Shown: positions 34,634 through 46,769 of the stretch, piece after piece | Position numbering within the stretch: position 1 is the stretch's first letter | Layout: each line of letters opens with the position of its first letter | NCBI GenBank assembly: GCA_029204225.1 | Contig: CM055098.1 | Coordinates: 50,343,134-50,407,133 of the forward strand | DNA from: Diphasiastrum complanatum | Taxonomy: Eukaryota > Streptophyta > Lycopodiopsida > Lycopodiales > Lycopodiaceae | Direction: 5' to 3' | DNA: 64,000 bases | Notes under the pieces: model-generated | Database searches by the model: none | Told to the model about the DNA's origin: nothing | The model's input: the letters and a program-made list of their open reading frames with translations, nothing else | Made by a program: the position numbers and the translations under genes

Positions 34634-35112
34634 AGTGCACATGTGCATGCCATGTGAGGCGACATGGTTGTCTGTCAAATCCTCACTGAAGCATATGAAA
34701 CTAATCACATATAAGTTGGGGCACTCATCCTTAGTTCATCGTGCCCTGGTACCAGATGAACAACGGAATGGCCATGCACTTGGGGATGGGATCCCAATAC
34801 AAAGCATACGTGACCACTGGGGTCAGTTTGACAAGGCATCAGAGCCCACCCCCCTCAAAAGGGGGAGTGGAATAATTTTCTCTCAGTGCTTGCCAAGGGG
34901 AAAGTGCTGGAGGATGTAATGCAGGGTGCACGTGTGAGTGCCACATGAGGCGACATAGTTGTCTCTCAAATCCTCATTAGTCCCATAAGTAAGAAGCATT
35001 CCTGGAACTATCACATATAGGTTGGGGCTCATCCTTAGTTTGTTGTCCTCTAGGCGTTGAGGGGTGGGATCCCAATACGCTGCCCGCTTGACCAGTGGGG
35101 CATTTGAGAATT
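34634..35112. repeat. Direct repeat pair, about 285 bp apart
   Basis: Units at about 34634-34841 and 34919-35112 share GTGAGGCGACAT/ATGAGGCGACAT, TCAAATCCTCA, CACATATA(A/G)GTTGGGG, CATCCTTAGTT and GGGATCCCAATAC. A G-rich purine run (AAAAGGGGGAGTGG) lies between them. It could be a small LTR-type element or a tandem duplication; no coding. Confidence 0.55.
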
Positions 35113-35263
35113 TATCCATGGATCCCAAACACCATTCCATATATAATGGAATGAAATTTCGAATGCAAATGTTCAAACTAAATGTCAAAATTATAATGAA
35201 AGAGTCAATGGAGGAGCGGTCCATCAAGTGTATACTTCATCCATTCAGATGAAACTACTGAGA

Positions 35264-35400
35264 TGCTTAAAGCAGCAAACCATGTGAACCAATCAAGCTT
35301 AAGCAGCCTGATTCCGTGTTTTGGAATATTGAGGAAGATAGAAACATAAATTCCAGGTTCTTCAGATAATTTAGCAATGTCCAACAAACAAAAGTTCCCT
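35264..35400 (-). other. Possible further exon of the unknown gene
   Basis: The minus frame reads LDIAKLSEEPGIYVSIFLNI, then HGIRLLKLDWFTW, in coding-like composition and next in order after exon 3. The phase of the best acceptor (CCTTAAG) does not fit exon 3, so an unseen exon or an error would be needed. Confidence 0.3.
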
Positions 35401-35692
35401 TAAGGAGCTCTGTCTATTTGCTAATCACTCAACTTCTCGCATGAACACACTATGGGGTTCCATGTTCCAATTGAAGCTTCACTTAGTATCACAATAGATT
35501 GAGATCGATTGTGACTGAAACTTATTGCTATATGAGTTACATTGTGCTTCGATGTAGGATGGAGACTTATGCAGTCCCAGTAGTGATAACAGAATTGTAA
35601 ATTGAACTGCACATACCATTATTTCTGCCTTTCAACATGCTATGAACAACAGCTCCAAATCACAAACATAAATTAGAGAGGTAATTAAGTAC

Positions 35693-36901
35693 CTGAAGCT
35701 GATAACCCCTTTGTCATAGACTGTTGGTGTCGCAGAAAAAGCGGCGCCCCTAACATCACAAAACACATCTATGTAAGAACCCTCATATAATGCTGTAAAA
35801 TCAAAAAGCAGAATTGAAAAATGACAAGTTTGCATTTCTAAGGCTCCTCGCTTGAAAACAACATAAGGTTTTGGTCTGTGTAAGAGTACTACAATTGACA
35901 ACTGTATAAGCAATCTTCACTCAAACTTGGAAAAAACAAAATATTGCAAAAGTGAACTCCTGAAAAGGACTTAGTGGTACAAAGCCTTTCAATAGATGAC
36001 ACTTACCAAAAAGTCCAAAAATTAGAAAGTACCTAGCTCTCTCCACCATAACTTCGTGATTTAGGTCTGCACTATGATTAAAGATTAATGTCAACCAGCA
36101 CTTGTAACGGTTCCAAAGATTGTACAATAGATTCCATAATTCTTTGCCGGCAGGTCCATCTTCAGTAGTAAGAGCTTGATTATCACAATCTATTCCAGCA
36201 AATTCATAGTTGATACTGCCGTCGTCCATGAAAACCTTGCAAGTTTCAAAAGACTTGGTCAATACTTTTGCATTTGTCTTCTGCTCCTGATAGCGAGGTA
36301 CATGCTTAGAAAGTCCAATTCGGTCAGTCTGTGCTTTTTCCAATGCTCTGATCAGGATGCTTGCTAAAAAATCAGTACGATGAGAAAAGGCGGCACCAAA
36401 AGCCTCATAAACAAGACTCCAGTCTTGCGCAGTCAGCTTACGAATAAGAGAATGCACTGCTGAGGAACTGTATCGCCCATCAGCCCGACCGAGTTCCCAC
36501 CAATCGTATAAAGCAGATCTCAAATGGTCATACCCCTTTCTAAAGTACGTATACCGATTGCTTATTTGAGATGATAATGTGTAGTTTTTCACAAATAACC
36601 ATCTGCAACCAGCAAAAGGAGAGGTTTGACATAATCAATTGCACAGATCATGACAAAAACTCAGATCCAAGCATTTTCAACAGCAGGAGGTTATCCAACC
36701 TTCAATAGGTCATAAACTCAACCATTTCGCATTGTAATCTTTCTGATCTCTGAGAGCTGGACCAAAAATCAAGGAACAAAAGTTTGGTTTGTTGATTAAG
36801 AGCTCTACAAGAGTTGGATATTTATGATGACTCTGGCCTTGGTCAACTTCACTTGATTCATGTGGCATCCTCAGGTATATCGACTTTTGTAAGCTATCCA
36901 T
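35693..36901 (-). CDS. 5' exons of an unrecognised host gene
   Basis: Minus strand. Exon 1 is about 36718-36901, starting ATGGATAGC with MDSLQKSIYLRMPHES. Exon 2 is 36033-36603 (acceptor GGTTGCAG, donor GTACTTTC), containing ALYDWWELGRADGRYSSSAV, LIRKLTAQDWSLVYEAF and LWNLLYNLWNRYKCWLTLI. Exon 3 is 35693-35875 (acceptor CTTACACAG, donor GTACTTAA), containing YVVFKRGALEMQTCHFSILL. The exon 2/3 junction makes an Arg codon across a 157-bp intron. The exon 1 donor (GTTTAT) is weak, so that junction is not certain. An aromatic/leucine-rich helical protein; no motif I can name. A TATA-like TATAAAT lies about 52 bp upstream of the ATG. Exons probably continue to 26689. Confidence 0.62.
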
Positions 36902-38185
36902 TGTATCTTACAGTACTGATCTCATATTTCACCCACTATCCTTTAGCAATCCATTTATAGTTACTAACCAAGATAGAAGGTCCATTTTTCTGACTTTTTT
37001 TTTACATGATAGTGTCATATCAACTAAGAAAATTTTCCTCCAGTACATGTTCAGATTATTTAGATGGGTGCTATGTTTCTCGGGCAGAAATGGCAGTTGA
37101 ATTCGGCAATTCAGTCAGTTAAAAGCGATTTAGATTTATATTAGGTTTTTTTTCTTAATGTTGGTCTTACGCGAGGCCTTCTATTATAGCAAAAAAAATG
37201 CTGGTTTAGGGTCGAAACCTCATTGTAATAATGCAATTACAGCTCTTTATATTGTAGTCTGCAGACTATAATTATCAAGTTCTGTTTGCGAACTTTCGAT
37301 TCCAAAATCACAGATGTTAGGTGCTTGTTGTTAGAAGTTATAACCTAAGAAGATTGAAATTTGAAGAGATATTCAAAATTGTTTTCAAACACATTAGTAG
37401 GTAGACGATCAGCAATCGCAAGACATGGTCACATTGAACGGTCCACACGATGCAAGTTTGTTCTGAAATGCATAGGGGTCAAGCTTTAAGTACTTAGTAG
37501 ACTAATAAAATGAGAGTAACTACTAAAAATATTTCAATTTTCATAGAAAGTACCAACTCCAAATTCAACCTAAAATGTTATTAATGATCCTACAATAGCC
37601 TCCCCCTCCTCAGCATCACTGTCATCCTCCTAGCCATCCTCTGTTGCCTTGTGCAACCATGGCCACCCCCTCCTCAGCATCACTGTCATCCTCTTCCTCC
37701 CCCAATTATTCCTCATCCTGGGGGGTCTCCACCTCTTCTTCTCCCAATAAGCTCCTCGTCGTTGACAACATGAGCTTGTACTCTCTCCTTGCTGCCTTTT
37801 GCGTTTTGCAGCAGACTGAGTGGCAGGCCTTGCACGCAAAAATTGGCAAAGTTTACACATTGTGATACTTGAACTTTGAAAATTGAGCCCTTAAGGTCAT
37901 AAAAGTTAGAACACGGGACAAAGTTGGAACTTGCAAGTAGGAATTAACCTGCAATAAAAAAAGCCTCCTGATGGAGAAATTTATCCATATCCTCCTCCTC
38001 CTATGATCTTGGTGGCAGATCTGGAACCCTTGCTACATCACTTTCATCAAAATCGGCTTACAGAATTTCATGCCTCACGAGCCATGAATCATTGATCACA
38101 ACTCTAGACATTGCAATCTATGATTTAGTGACAATAATATAGTGTACACATACAAAACTACGGATTACTTGGGGTGGCCTCTTGC
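36902..38185. other. Stretch without recognised genes
   Basis: AT-rich upstream flank of the unknown gene. It contains a 26-bp direct repeat CCCTCCTCAGCATCACTGTC.. at 37604 and 37668 in a Ser/Pro-codon-like CT-rich run. I see no gene. Confidence 0.5.
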
Positions 38186-38189
38186 AGTG

Positions 38190-38590
38190 TTTCCTTCCTA
38201 TTCGGAATCGGTCGAATCGGAATCGGCCAAATCGGCCTATTTGACCTTTACAATACGGTCCTAGGGTTCGCAAAATCGGCGAATCGGTCCTGGGGTTTCA
38301 GAACTCAAATTCTTTTGTAGATCTGTCTAGAATTTAGAATGATAATAGATATCATGATTGAATTATAAGCATTAAAGATTCCAAATTCCAAATATATTAG
38401 GCTTTTCTCGCAACCAAGCATCTGACTCAGAGACTTGAATCGGCCAAATTCCAAGAAAATCTAATTCGGAGATTCGAAAATTCCAAATTCCAAGAAAATC
38501 TGATTTGGAGATTCGAATCGGCCGAATCGGATTCGAACCGGAATGACTACTCTATCAGCATCGAATCGCGATTCAGTGAAACTCTAGTCT
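38190..38590. mobile_element. Candidate MITE rich in GAATCGG words
   Basis: The left end (TATTCGGAATCGGTCGAATC..) and the right end (..GGCCGAATCGGATTCGAA) are imperfect inverted repeats. The middle is AT-rich with internal near-repeats of AATTCCAAGAAAATCTGATT type. Non-coding. Boundaries are approximate. Confidence 0.42.
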
Positions 38591-38878
38591 CTTGTCAGCT
38601 TGTGCACAAACACCAACTTACGTTTGTAGAGGAGAGTCGTTTGATCAAAGAGAACACATTCCAATCCTTCTCACAATATATTGTTGTGGAGTCATGTGCG
38701 AGGATTTGAATGGAAAACCTCTACAATTTGGGAACATTCCCATGCCTCTCCCACCATAACATGGGGCACAACATACTTGTCCTCGTGAATTCAAGCAGGT
38801 CACCATAAGTGTGTACCATGTGGTAGCATCAAGAAAGACTCAATTAATGTAGGTGTGCCATGTTAGATTACCATGGAC

Positions 38879-38950
38879 AAACTAGGATTCGAACCCAAGA
38901 GCTTCCCTCTATGGGATGGGATGCTCTACCACTAAGCTATCCACCATGTT
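38879..38950 (-). other. tRNA-like sequence, minus strand
   Basis: The minus strand has an A-box-like TAGCTTAGTGGTAGAGC (38923-38939) and a perfect B-box GGGTTCGAATCC (38885-38896) at tRNA spacing. The acceptor ends do not pair well and no anticodon loop can be set, so it is a decayed tRNA or a tRNA-derived SINE head rather than a working gene. Confidence 0.5.
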
Positions 38951-40242
38951 TGTTGGGTCTCTCTAGAGTGTGGATTATCACTCCAACATGCCATCCCTCC
39001 CTATGATCTTTGTCATGGAACTAGGCCTCCCTCCATAGTGGGAAAGCCATAATGTGCAAAGGATGATAGGGCCACTGCCATCTTTGTCCCTTATTTCCTC
39101 AAGCCTATGAAATTTGAGAATCCAAAATGAAGATTTATCAATGAAGATGGGATGTGAAAAATTGGGGATCAATTAGCATTTAGTATAAATAATTGTGCAC
39201 GACTCAAGTTGCAAGTTTAGTGTCTTATGTAAGCAATGATGGAGACTCACATCATATCCATACAAGGGACTTAGCCACATGAAAGGGGAGGTCGCACAAA
39301 TAAAAGCACCTCCTAACAACAATCATGGCATTATCCTTGTTCATATGTTGGAAATGCGCTACATTCACATCCCTCCCTTAAGCTATCGGCAGCCTCTCAA
39401 GTGCGAGACCCCACTACCAATGCCCCCCCCCCTTACCTCACCCACAACCTCAAACTCACCCTCAGAATCAGATGGACCTTGAGAAAATGTGGAAAGTACA
39501 TGTTGCTACTACAGGGCGCCATGATGCGGAAGATTGTGCTAAACCTATTGCCCAAATGACACAAAATACATTCACGAACTGCATTTTGAAAGTAGAAAAT
39601 TGAGACAAGTTCACACATAGTTCAATGTAGTAGCAATTTGTAAAAATGAGTCCATACTCTAGATCATACATGTGTTACTCCACATACTAGCATAGTTAAA
39701 CTAAAAAAGAACGATAAATGAGCACTCACAAGGTGACAGGTGGGATCACAGATGATCACCTACAATTGAAGGACCAACTGCCTCCTCTACACAACGTCAC
39801 AACAATGATGATCGTGCCTATGAGCAAGTAACAATCTTATAGCCACACAAACATTCGATTGGTGGGGCCACCTGTGTAGCTCGCATCACAATATTTGCAA
39901 GTCAACCTCTTTGTGCCCGAGGTACCATAATTCACAACAATTGGGGCATGATCCCATAAGGATCTCTTAACCTCAGCATGGTAGCTAGTATATGCTCGCT
40001 CTACCCTCTTCAAAATCATGATTCCCCTCTCCTTGCCCCCTTCCTACTCCTTACCTACTCCCTAATACCCTCTCCTAAATACTAACTTCCTAGCTTCTCC
40101 TAAATCTTAACCTAGGTTATAAAGGTTAACACCCTCTTCCTTTGCCTCTTCTTGCTCCAAATTACCTGACCTCTTCTTTCCCCCTAAGTTCTAATCTCTA
40201 ATTCCTTAAGGGTTTTTCTCTTCTCTAGTGATCAATCTCTCC
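38951..40242. other. Stretch without recognised genes
   Basis: AT-rich, becoming CT-rich toward 40015-40240. It includes a C run at 39423-39432. Short open frames show no family resemblance. Confidence 0.5.
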
Positions 40243-40700
40243 CTGCCTGTTACAATCCCTGGTTACTGCAAACCTCCAGGTGCCGGTTAACCACAAGAGA
40301 CTGAACGATTCACGTTCCACCCAGCCATAGGACCTAATCCAGGTCCACCCACCGTGCCCTGGCTTGTGACCGTATCAAGCAGGATCCGACTTCCATCCTA
40401 GATGGTGTCCCATACCACCGCCTAGGCTCTCAGCCATCTCCTGCCCCAAGCTAGCATACATCCTAGCCGTGCACATGCTCTCCATCCACCTCCTCCTAGG
40501 TAGATAGAATGGATGGCAAATGAGCCTTCCTCCCCTTGTATACCTCCAAGGAGAGAGACTCCAAGCCATGTGCACTCCTAGATCATGACACGTGGCAACC
40601 ATGTAGGTTCACGAGTCACCGGTCAAGACTACAGGCCCAGTCATCGTCCAGTCTCAAGTCTGGGTTTGGGACCCAAGGAAGTTGGGTCCCTAACACTGCC
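40243..40700 (-). repeat. Solo gypsy LTR with 5-bp target duplication
   Basis: The LTR is 40248-40695 (448 bp, TG...CA). It is flanked by a perfect CTGCC at 40243-40247 and 40696-40700. It is the same family as 28982-29343, whose polypurine tract shows the orientation. This is the product of LTR-LTR recombination that removed the internal part. Confidence 0.93.
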
Positions 40701-42680
40701 CTAACTCTCCCCTTGCCCCATCTATCTTCCAATCTCTCTCCCCTTGCCCTATTGCTCCTCCTACCTCTCTCCCCTTTGCTTTGCCCTCCCTTCTCTCCAA
40801 AAGTCACACTACAAGTCACTCAAAACAACAACGTGAATGAGGCCTAAACGGAAGGAAATATTCACCTATTGGGCCACTTTTTGAGCGGACCCAATCTTAT
40901 AAAAATTTTAATTTGCACCAAGCCAAGTTTAATTGGACCCAATTAAACCGACTCGTTGTTCAAACCATGATTCATGTGACATTGGATGGGTGGAAAATTG
41001 TTGCTCATTTACATTGATGGTTGATTTCCCTTAAGATGACTTTGGGCTCCTCATAGTAAAATAAAATGTCAATTATGAAATAAAATGTGAATTGTGAAGT
41101 TTCACAAATCGCTAATTTGAAGGCAACGAATCAAGGATTCAATTCCAAATTGATGTTGGCCAATTCTAATCAACCACAAGCAACAATTGGTCTGCTACAA
41201 AATTGGCTCGAACGGCCAATTCCAGGAGAAGAGCAAGGGAGAGGAGGGAGAAGGAGAAGAGAGGGAAAGGAGTGCGTAGCCATTGGTAAGGGGGGAGAGA
41301 GTGATGATAGGGGAGTGTGGATAGAATAGAGAGAGCGTGAGAGAGTTTAGGGCGTGAACTAGGTATATAAAGTGTAGGGAAGATAAAGAGTGTTAGGAGT
41401 GAACTTAGAGGTTAGGGAGAAGATTAAAGAGGTTAGAAGGGAGCTTTGGAGAGTAGAGAGAAGGAGAGCTAGTAGTTATTGTTAGTATCGAGACGTTTTG
41501 TAGATTTACTTGAAATATAGGCTCTTAGCTTTTCAAACTTAAAAGTTGAGGCTAAAGAAGGGTACAACAGGTCACATGTGAGATAGTAGGAGTAGTTTTT
41601 AATAGGAATAGTTAGATATCAAAACTTACAAACTTAGAACATAGAGTTTAAAGAAATTGAAATAGGATTAAATGAAATCATGATTTATTATTGGGGATCA
41701 AGGTGAAGCCAAGAAATCCCGCTTGGGAACACATGGGAACACTAACTTTAGTGATTGTGCAAAAAAGAGCTGATAAATCCACACACCATATTCGACCTAA
41801 AAAGGAACAAAATCGACCATGAAAAGTAGAAAAGACCTAGTCATTGAAGCAAATTGGCTTACTAGCAGCAGACATCTATTATTTACGTAAATGGGACTTA
41901 GTGTCTCTTGTATTGGGCAACTACTTCAAAGTCTATTCCTGGTTTGCAATCAGTCTTCTTCGTTTATGTCAATCAAGTGAAATATTTTAACAATTATTCT
42001 ATTGCTCTTTTACCCCTTTCAAAAGAGGAGAGGTCAATGGAAATAATTAACAATAGGGGAAACTCATTGCATGATTTGCTTCTCCCATAGTTGCTTGAAA
42101 ATTAAGACATTGACTTCAAACTACTTCAACTATCCACTTGTAAAAATATGTATATGAAGCAAGCCCCACTAATTTTGGGCCTTGACTGTGTTTATGATGA
42201 CAACTTTAGCTTATATTAGTGTTTGTATCAAGATTATGTACCCCCATGACCTCGCATTTCTTTGCTGACAGTCATTGCTATCAATACTTGCCACAGTTTC
42301 TTGTTTTAGGACTCAAAACTTAATGTTTTTCAAGTTTGCACATTTTTTTGTCATGTTAAAACTACTAAAACAATTCTCGAGGAAATGACACGCTCCCTAC
42401 CAAGGACATGATTTGCTTTATGAAGTAATGACTGAGATGAGTTTCACAAGCATTGAAAATGTGCATGATTTAAGAATTGCATTCACGGGGAGGTTCAAGC
42501 AATGACAACGACCCACAAGCACTATGCTTAAGGAAGCTAAGTGAACATTGTAAATTGGAGCTCAAGGGACGGTTCAAGCAAACAAGGCACCGATTGTTGA
42601 GGGTCAAAGTCCAAGTATTCCACCATCATCACCACAAAGGAAATCAATGGAGTAGTAGCCACATTGCAATGCATCTTGAA
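40701..42680. other. Stretch without recognised genes
   Basis: CT-rich next to the solo LTR, then AT-rich, with a purine-rich GGAGAAG run at about 41220-41480. Nothing definable. Confidence 0.5.
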
Positions 42681-42689
42681 ACCCACAAA

Positions 42690-42980
42690 TTCAAATGATG
42701 ACCCAAACTTGCCACGTACTCGAGGTCCAAGTCGGGACATGTCAAATTTTAAGGAGAAGTTTGATGACAAAACTGGTGATGCTTCAATCGATAAGCTAGA
42801 AGTTTGGTTGGATGAATGGGAACAATTTTGAATGTTGAACAAGAGTGATTAAGTGAATGCTTCAGTGACACACTTGGAAGGAATTTGGAATTGCTATCAA
42901 AGTTGAGTATACACCTCCTAATGGGCTCAGCAATAAACGGCTTGCATTGAAGCAAGATTACATGTCTTTACAAAAGGATC
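42690..42980 (+). pseudogene. Probable gypsy gag fragment
   Basis: Plus frames read FKEKFDDKTGDASIDKLEVW, LDEWEQF, a stop, THLEGIWNCYQS and then VEYTPPNG after a shift. The pattern LDxWLxEWEQYF...THLEG..W...L.VEYTPP is typical of a group of plant gypsy Gag capsids. Short and broken. Confidence 0.5.
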
Positions 42981-45745
42981 CATATTAGTATCATAACTTG
43001 GTAATGATAATTTCTTGTATGGACAATGTTAGGCAACTTTTTAAATTTGTTAATAAGCTTCCCTTACTATCTTCCATCCATTGTACTTGCCATCACTAAT
43101 TGTGGTATTGATATCATGGATCTCTCTCATGCATCATTATTTTTATCTACCAAGGACAAGCAGAACTACCTTTTGCACTCATTATACGGCAAAGTTCCTT
43201 TCGTTGTCCTCTGCTATCTTGAAGGTTTGATTATCACCCAATCCCTTCTTTCACAATGATCCAACAATAGAGCTGCTTCCGTTGTCTGCTATCAACAGGT
43301 AGTTAGATTGCATCGGCTGTAGAAAGCTTCACTGCCTAGGAAATAGCCCTTGAATGTAGGAAACTTCACTACCTTGAAAATAGCCTTAGAATAGCCATGC
43401 CTAGATTATCAAGCTCCTAGCAATGTTTAATAAGATTTTCAACCCCATCTTTGATCTTTTCTTCCCTTGTTGGCTAAAATCAAAATTTAATTCTAACTTC
43501 CTACTGATCTTGTTTATTTTCTAAACTCCTCCTATTAGCACCCAAAGTGTATTCCAGATTTCAAAGGCAATGATTGAGTGACATAGATATCGAAGATTTG
43601 CCAAGCTCCTATTGCCACTACCTCATCGTGGCCCAAGAAGGAGACGTTTATTCCTCTTCGCCCATTGTTGTACCAATTGGGAGAAATGCAAGAATCGCTC
43701 TGTGAACTCATTATGATTCTTTGAGAAAAATGACGACATTGCAAAGAGAACACAAAGAACATATCCAAGAATCATTGGTACGAGATGATAATACAAGGAA
43801 ATTCAAGGCCCATAATAAGAAATGATGGCAATAAATAAGAGAACAAAAGAGCTCCGCCAAAAACTCCCACAAGTGGATGCTTTTCATAAGATACAAGCTC
43901 TTGAAAACAAGTCCGAAAAACACATAAGAGAAAATCATGGGCTTCAGTGGTAAGCTGTAATGTGATGAGGACCCCTTTGGCCACAATAATTTCAGCCACA
44001 ATATTAGAGAGACACGTAAAGTCCTCAACATTACACTACTTTGGGTCTTCCATCCACAGGGATGGACAAAACATGGTGGACTAAGATGAGAGTAGACTAG
44101 CTGATGCTAGAAAATGGGGCGTCATGGGCTGTATACAGAAAAATATATAGTTTTTTTTTTGGGGACCTTGCGTTCCGGAACGCAGGGCCCTGGAACATCG
44201 TTCCGACACAACATAGGGACTCCTAGGATACAGTTCCACATACAAACATCTTAAATACATATACTTTCTTTTATACTAGTAACCACACATAGATCTAATA
44301 GTTCTAGTTTTAGTTTCTATTTTCACACAGCATGCTCCCTTGGATGGAATTTTTTATATGTATTTTCACAGTGTCATGGACCATTTTGACACTGGAAAGA
44401 CAAATAAATTCTTCTTTCTTTCTTTCTCCATACCAAGTAGTAAGAGCAAAAGTTGGTTCTTCTCCTCCTACTTTTACTTGTTTTTCCAATGTGTAAAAAG
44501 TCTTTGTCATGCTTAGGAATCCATGTGCCAATTACACGATTTGTGTTGAAATACTCGACATAGTTGTCATGTGTGGATCCAAGTACATCACGCATGCCGA
44601 CTAACTGTATTTAGGTCTAGAATTTAGCAAAAATAGCAATGTCTTACAATATTTGAAACTCAAGTCACAATATCAACAAAAATATTGTGATTTGAGTGTC
44701 AAATACATGTATGTTAATTCAACATATGTTCTTTAGCTCAATTCCTCGAATAATGATATAATCACAACATACAATCAAGCAATTCATTATTATGTATGGA
44801 CTTGTCAAAATAACTTAATTTATAAATTTTCAACTTGCTTCACTAACCCTAACATCATAAGACTAGACTTTTAAAAACCTAATCTTCTAAGTCTAGACTT
44901 GTTGAGACTAAATGGACTCCTAAGGAATGTTAATTTGCCATCCCGAGGTCATTCAATTGATGCATGAGTAAGCAAACCTTTGTTAGTCAAAGGGTATGGT
45001 TATCAACATGGTGAAAGTGTGATTCATTTCAAAATCCAAAGACTCAAGCTTCGTTCCATAGGTGTTCTCCAACTCTTAGAGCTTGGAAACTAAACCCAAT
45101 AAAGATCGTCTCGTATTAAAGCAATCAAAACGTGTACAATACTCTATGCTTTGGATTACACTTCTTGAATTGAGTTTACCGACTTGCTTAAAAAAAGACA
45201 TACCTTGCAAGATTAAAAAATTGAAAAATTGCTAACTAGGCTGTAGCCTGTCATTTCATCATCTATTTGAAAGTAACAAAAAAATGAACATTACTCAATA
45301 TAGTAAATTAAAACTAGTTGAATGAATTTAACAATTTGTCTCAAACAAGAAATAGCGTGCAAAGGTTACACATGAAACCTAGGGTTGATAAAAGTGATAA
45401 CAACAGACAAAGTGAAGATTAAAACAGTTCCATCTTAGATAATAATGAGGAAATGCTACAATAAAAATCATCGCAGGCCACTGAAAGTGGGGAGGAAGGC
45501 CCAGGCTCGAGAGCAAAGCCGCAAACCTTGTGCCTTCTCCTGCGCAATGCCCAAGCATGAGTTTTTTAGATTCTCCAACGACTTACATTTCGTGGAAGTT
45601 TCTAGAAAAATAACCTTCTGCCAAAATTTTCATGTTTACGATTTGGCATGCGAATGTGAATTGTGCTATTTAAGGTAGCTGCAAAATACAAAGGATGAAC
45701 GAGGACTTGGCATTGTGGTAAAAGAAAGACCAAACAAATGTAAAC
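42981..45745. other. Stretch without recognised genes
   Basis: AT-rich. A GTTCCGGAAC-type palindrome near 44170 resembles the MITE candidate at 18.06 kb. Downstream exons of the F-box gene, if any, should lie here on the minus strand, but I could not identify one. The overlapping minus frames at 44310-44595 are unassigned. Confidence 0.5.
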
Positions 45746-46344
45746 CTGGGAAAATTTACAGCTTCATGATTATTCAAGCCTTGCGCTGGTGGGCCAAATC
45801 GCTCCCAAAGATCGTCTACAAACCCTAGAGCGTGCCACCTTTGGCAAGTTTGCATAACTGAGCACAAATCCCTCATTTCCAGCTTCATGAATACATGTGA
45901 GAGCACCTCATCTGGCACTTCAAAAATAGGGCAGCCATCTACTGACCTTGCTTCTTCACTCCACAGAATTCGCGTATTCTGTGACTGCTTATGTACATTC
46001 TTCTGGATCAGCACACCCTCTTCCGCCGATTTTAGGGTATGTCTAAAAACAGAGGGCCTCCTGCGCTTTAAATCACGGGAAATGTCCACTCCCCAGCCAG
46101 GAAACGAGAATGTAAGGCGGAGGGGCATGGTTTCAGATCCAGGGTTGATGGCCTTAATTATGGAGCATGAGGAGGCTGTGATGGATCTAGAAGGTGCTGA
46201 AGGCTTTGCATTAAAAAGATTGTGATTTGTTAAAGAAGCAACTAACACGCTCTCCAAGGCAGCGTCGAGCTCCTCCTCCTCGCTGCCGCAGTGTTCTTCC
46301 TCCATCGCCATCGCCATAAGAGAATACACGAAGGAACTCACCAT
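45746..46344 (-). CDS. F-box protein, first exon
   Basis: The minus-strand open frame starts at 46344 (MVSSF); the third downstream cluster MAMAME at 46317 is an equally good start. It has an acidic N-terminus (EEEHCGSEEEELDAALESVL), a basic KRRRPS stretch, and then an F-box at about residues 139-180: FEVPDEVLSHVFMKLEMRDL, CSVMQTCQRWHALGFVDDLW. F-box proteins bind SKP1 in SCF ubiquitin ligases and pick substrates through the C-terminal part. Here the frame reaches a good donor (TTTTCCCAG then GTTTACA) at 45746 right after the F-box, so the substrate-binding part must lie in exons I cannot place. Specific subfamily unknown. Confidence 0.75.
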
Positions 46345-46606
46345 TCAAATTGAGAATCATAAATATATACAAATTGGTTTCACACTTCAATGGCTCTATT
46401 TTGGAAATTCTAAGAAAAAAGCTCTATTTTGGGAGCCAAAAAAAATGGGGCATAATCACCAAGTTCAATGAAGACTATATCTCTCATGTGTACGTGCCTA
46501 CCTCGTAGCTTGGGTGGTATGGCCATGCAAAGGGCCATCTCCCTTTCAAATTAGGATCATCCTCCCACATCAATGGGCCCCACACCCCCTTCGTGACTCC
46601 TTCGAC

Positions 46607-46611
<5 letters not shown>

Positions 46612-46650
<39 letters not shown>
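46612..46650. repeat. (TC)n microsatellite
   Basis: About 38 bp of TC, roughly 270 bp upstream of the F-box start. Such tracts are common in plant 5' regions. Confidence 0.95.
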
Positions 46651-46655
<5 letters not shown>

Positions 46656-46769
46656 TAAGGGGATAGAACACTAGCAAATAAGCTTTGAGACTATGTCAAG
46701 AACACAGCAATGTACAATCACATGTGATGGATTATGCAAGCCACAAATCTATTGAAATTTTTAGAAAAA

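Noticed and set aside
45887-46225. 112-codon plus-strand frame
   Set aside because: It is antisense to the F-box exon, which has a recognisable domain and a splice donor.
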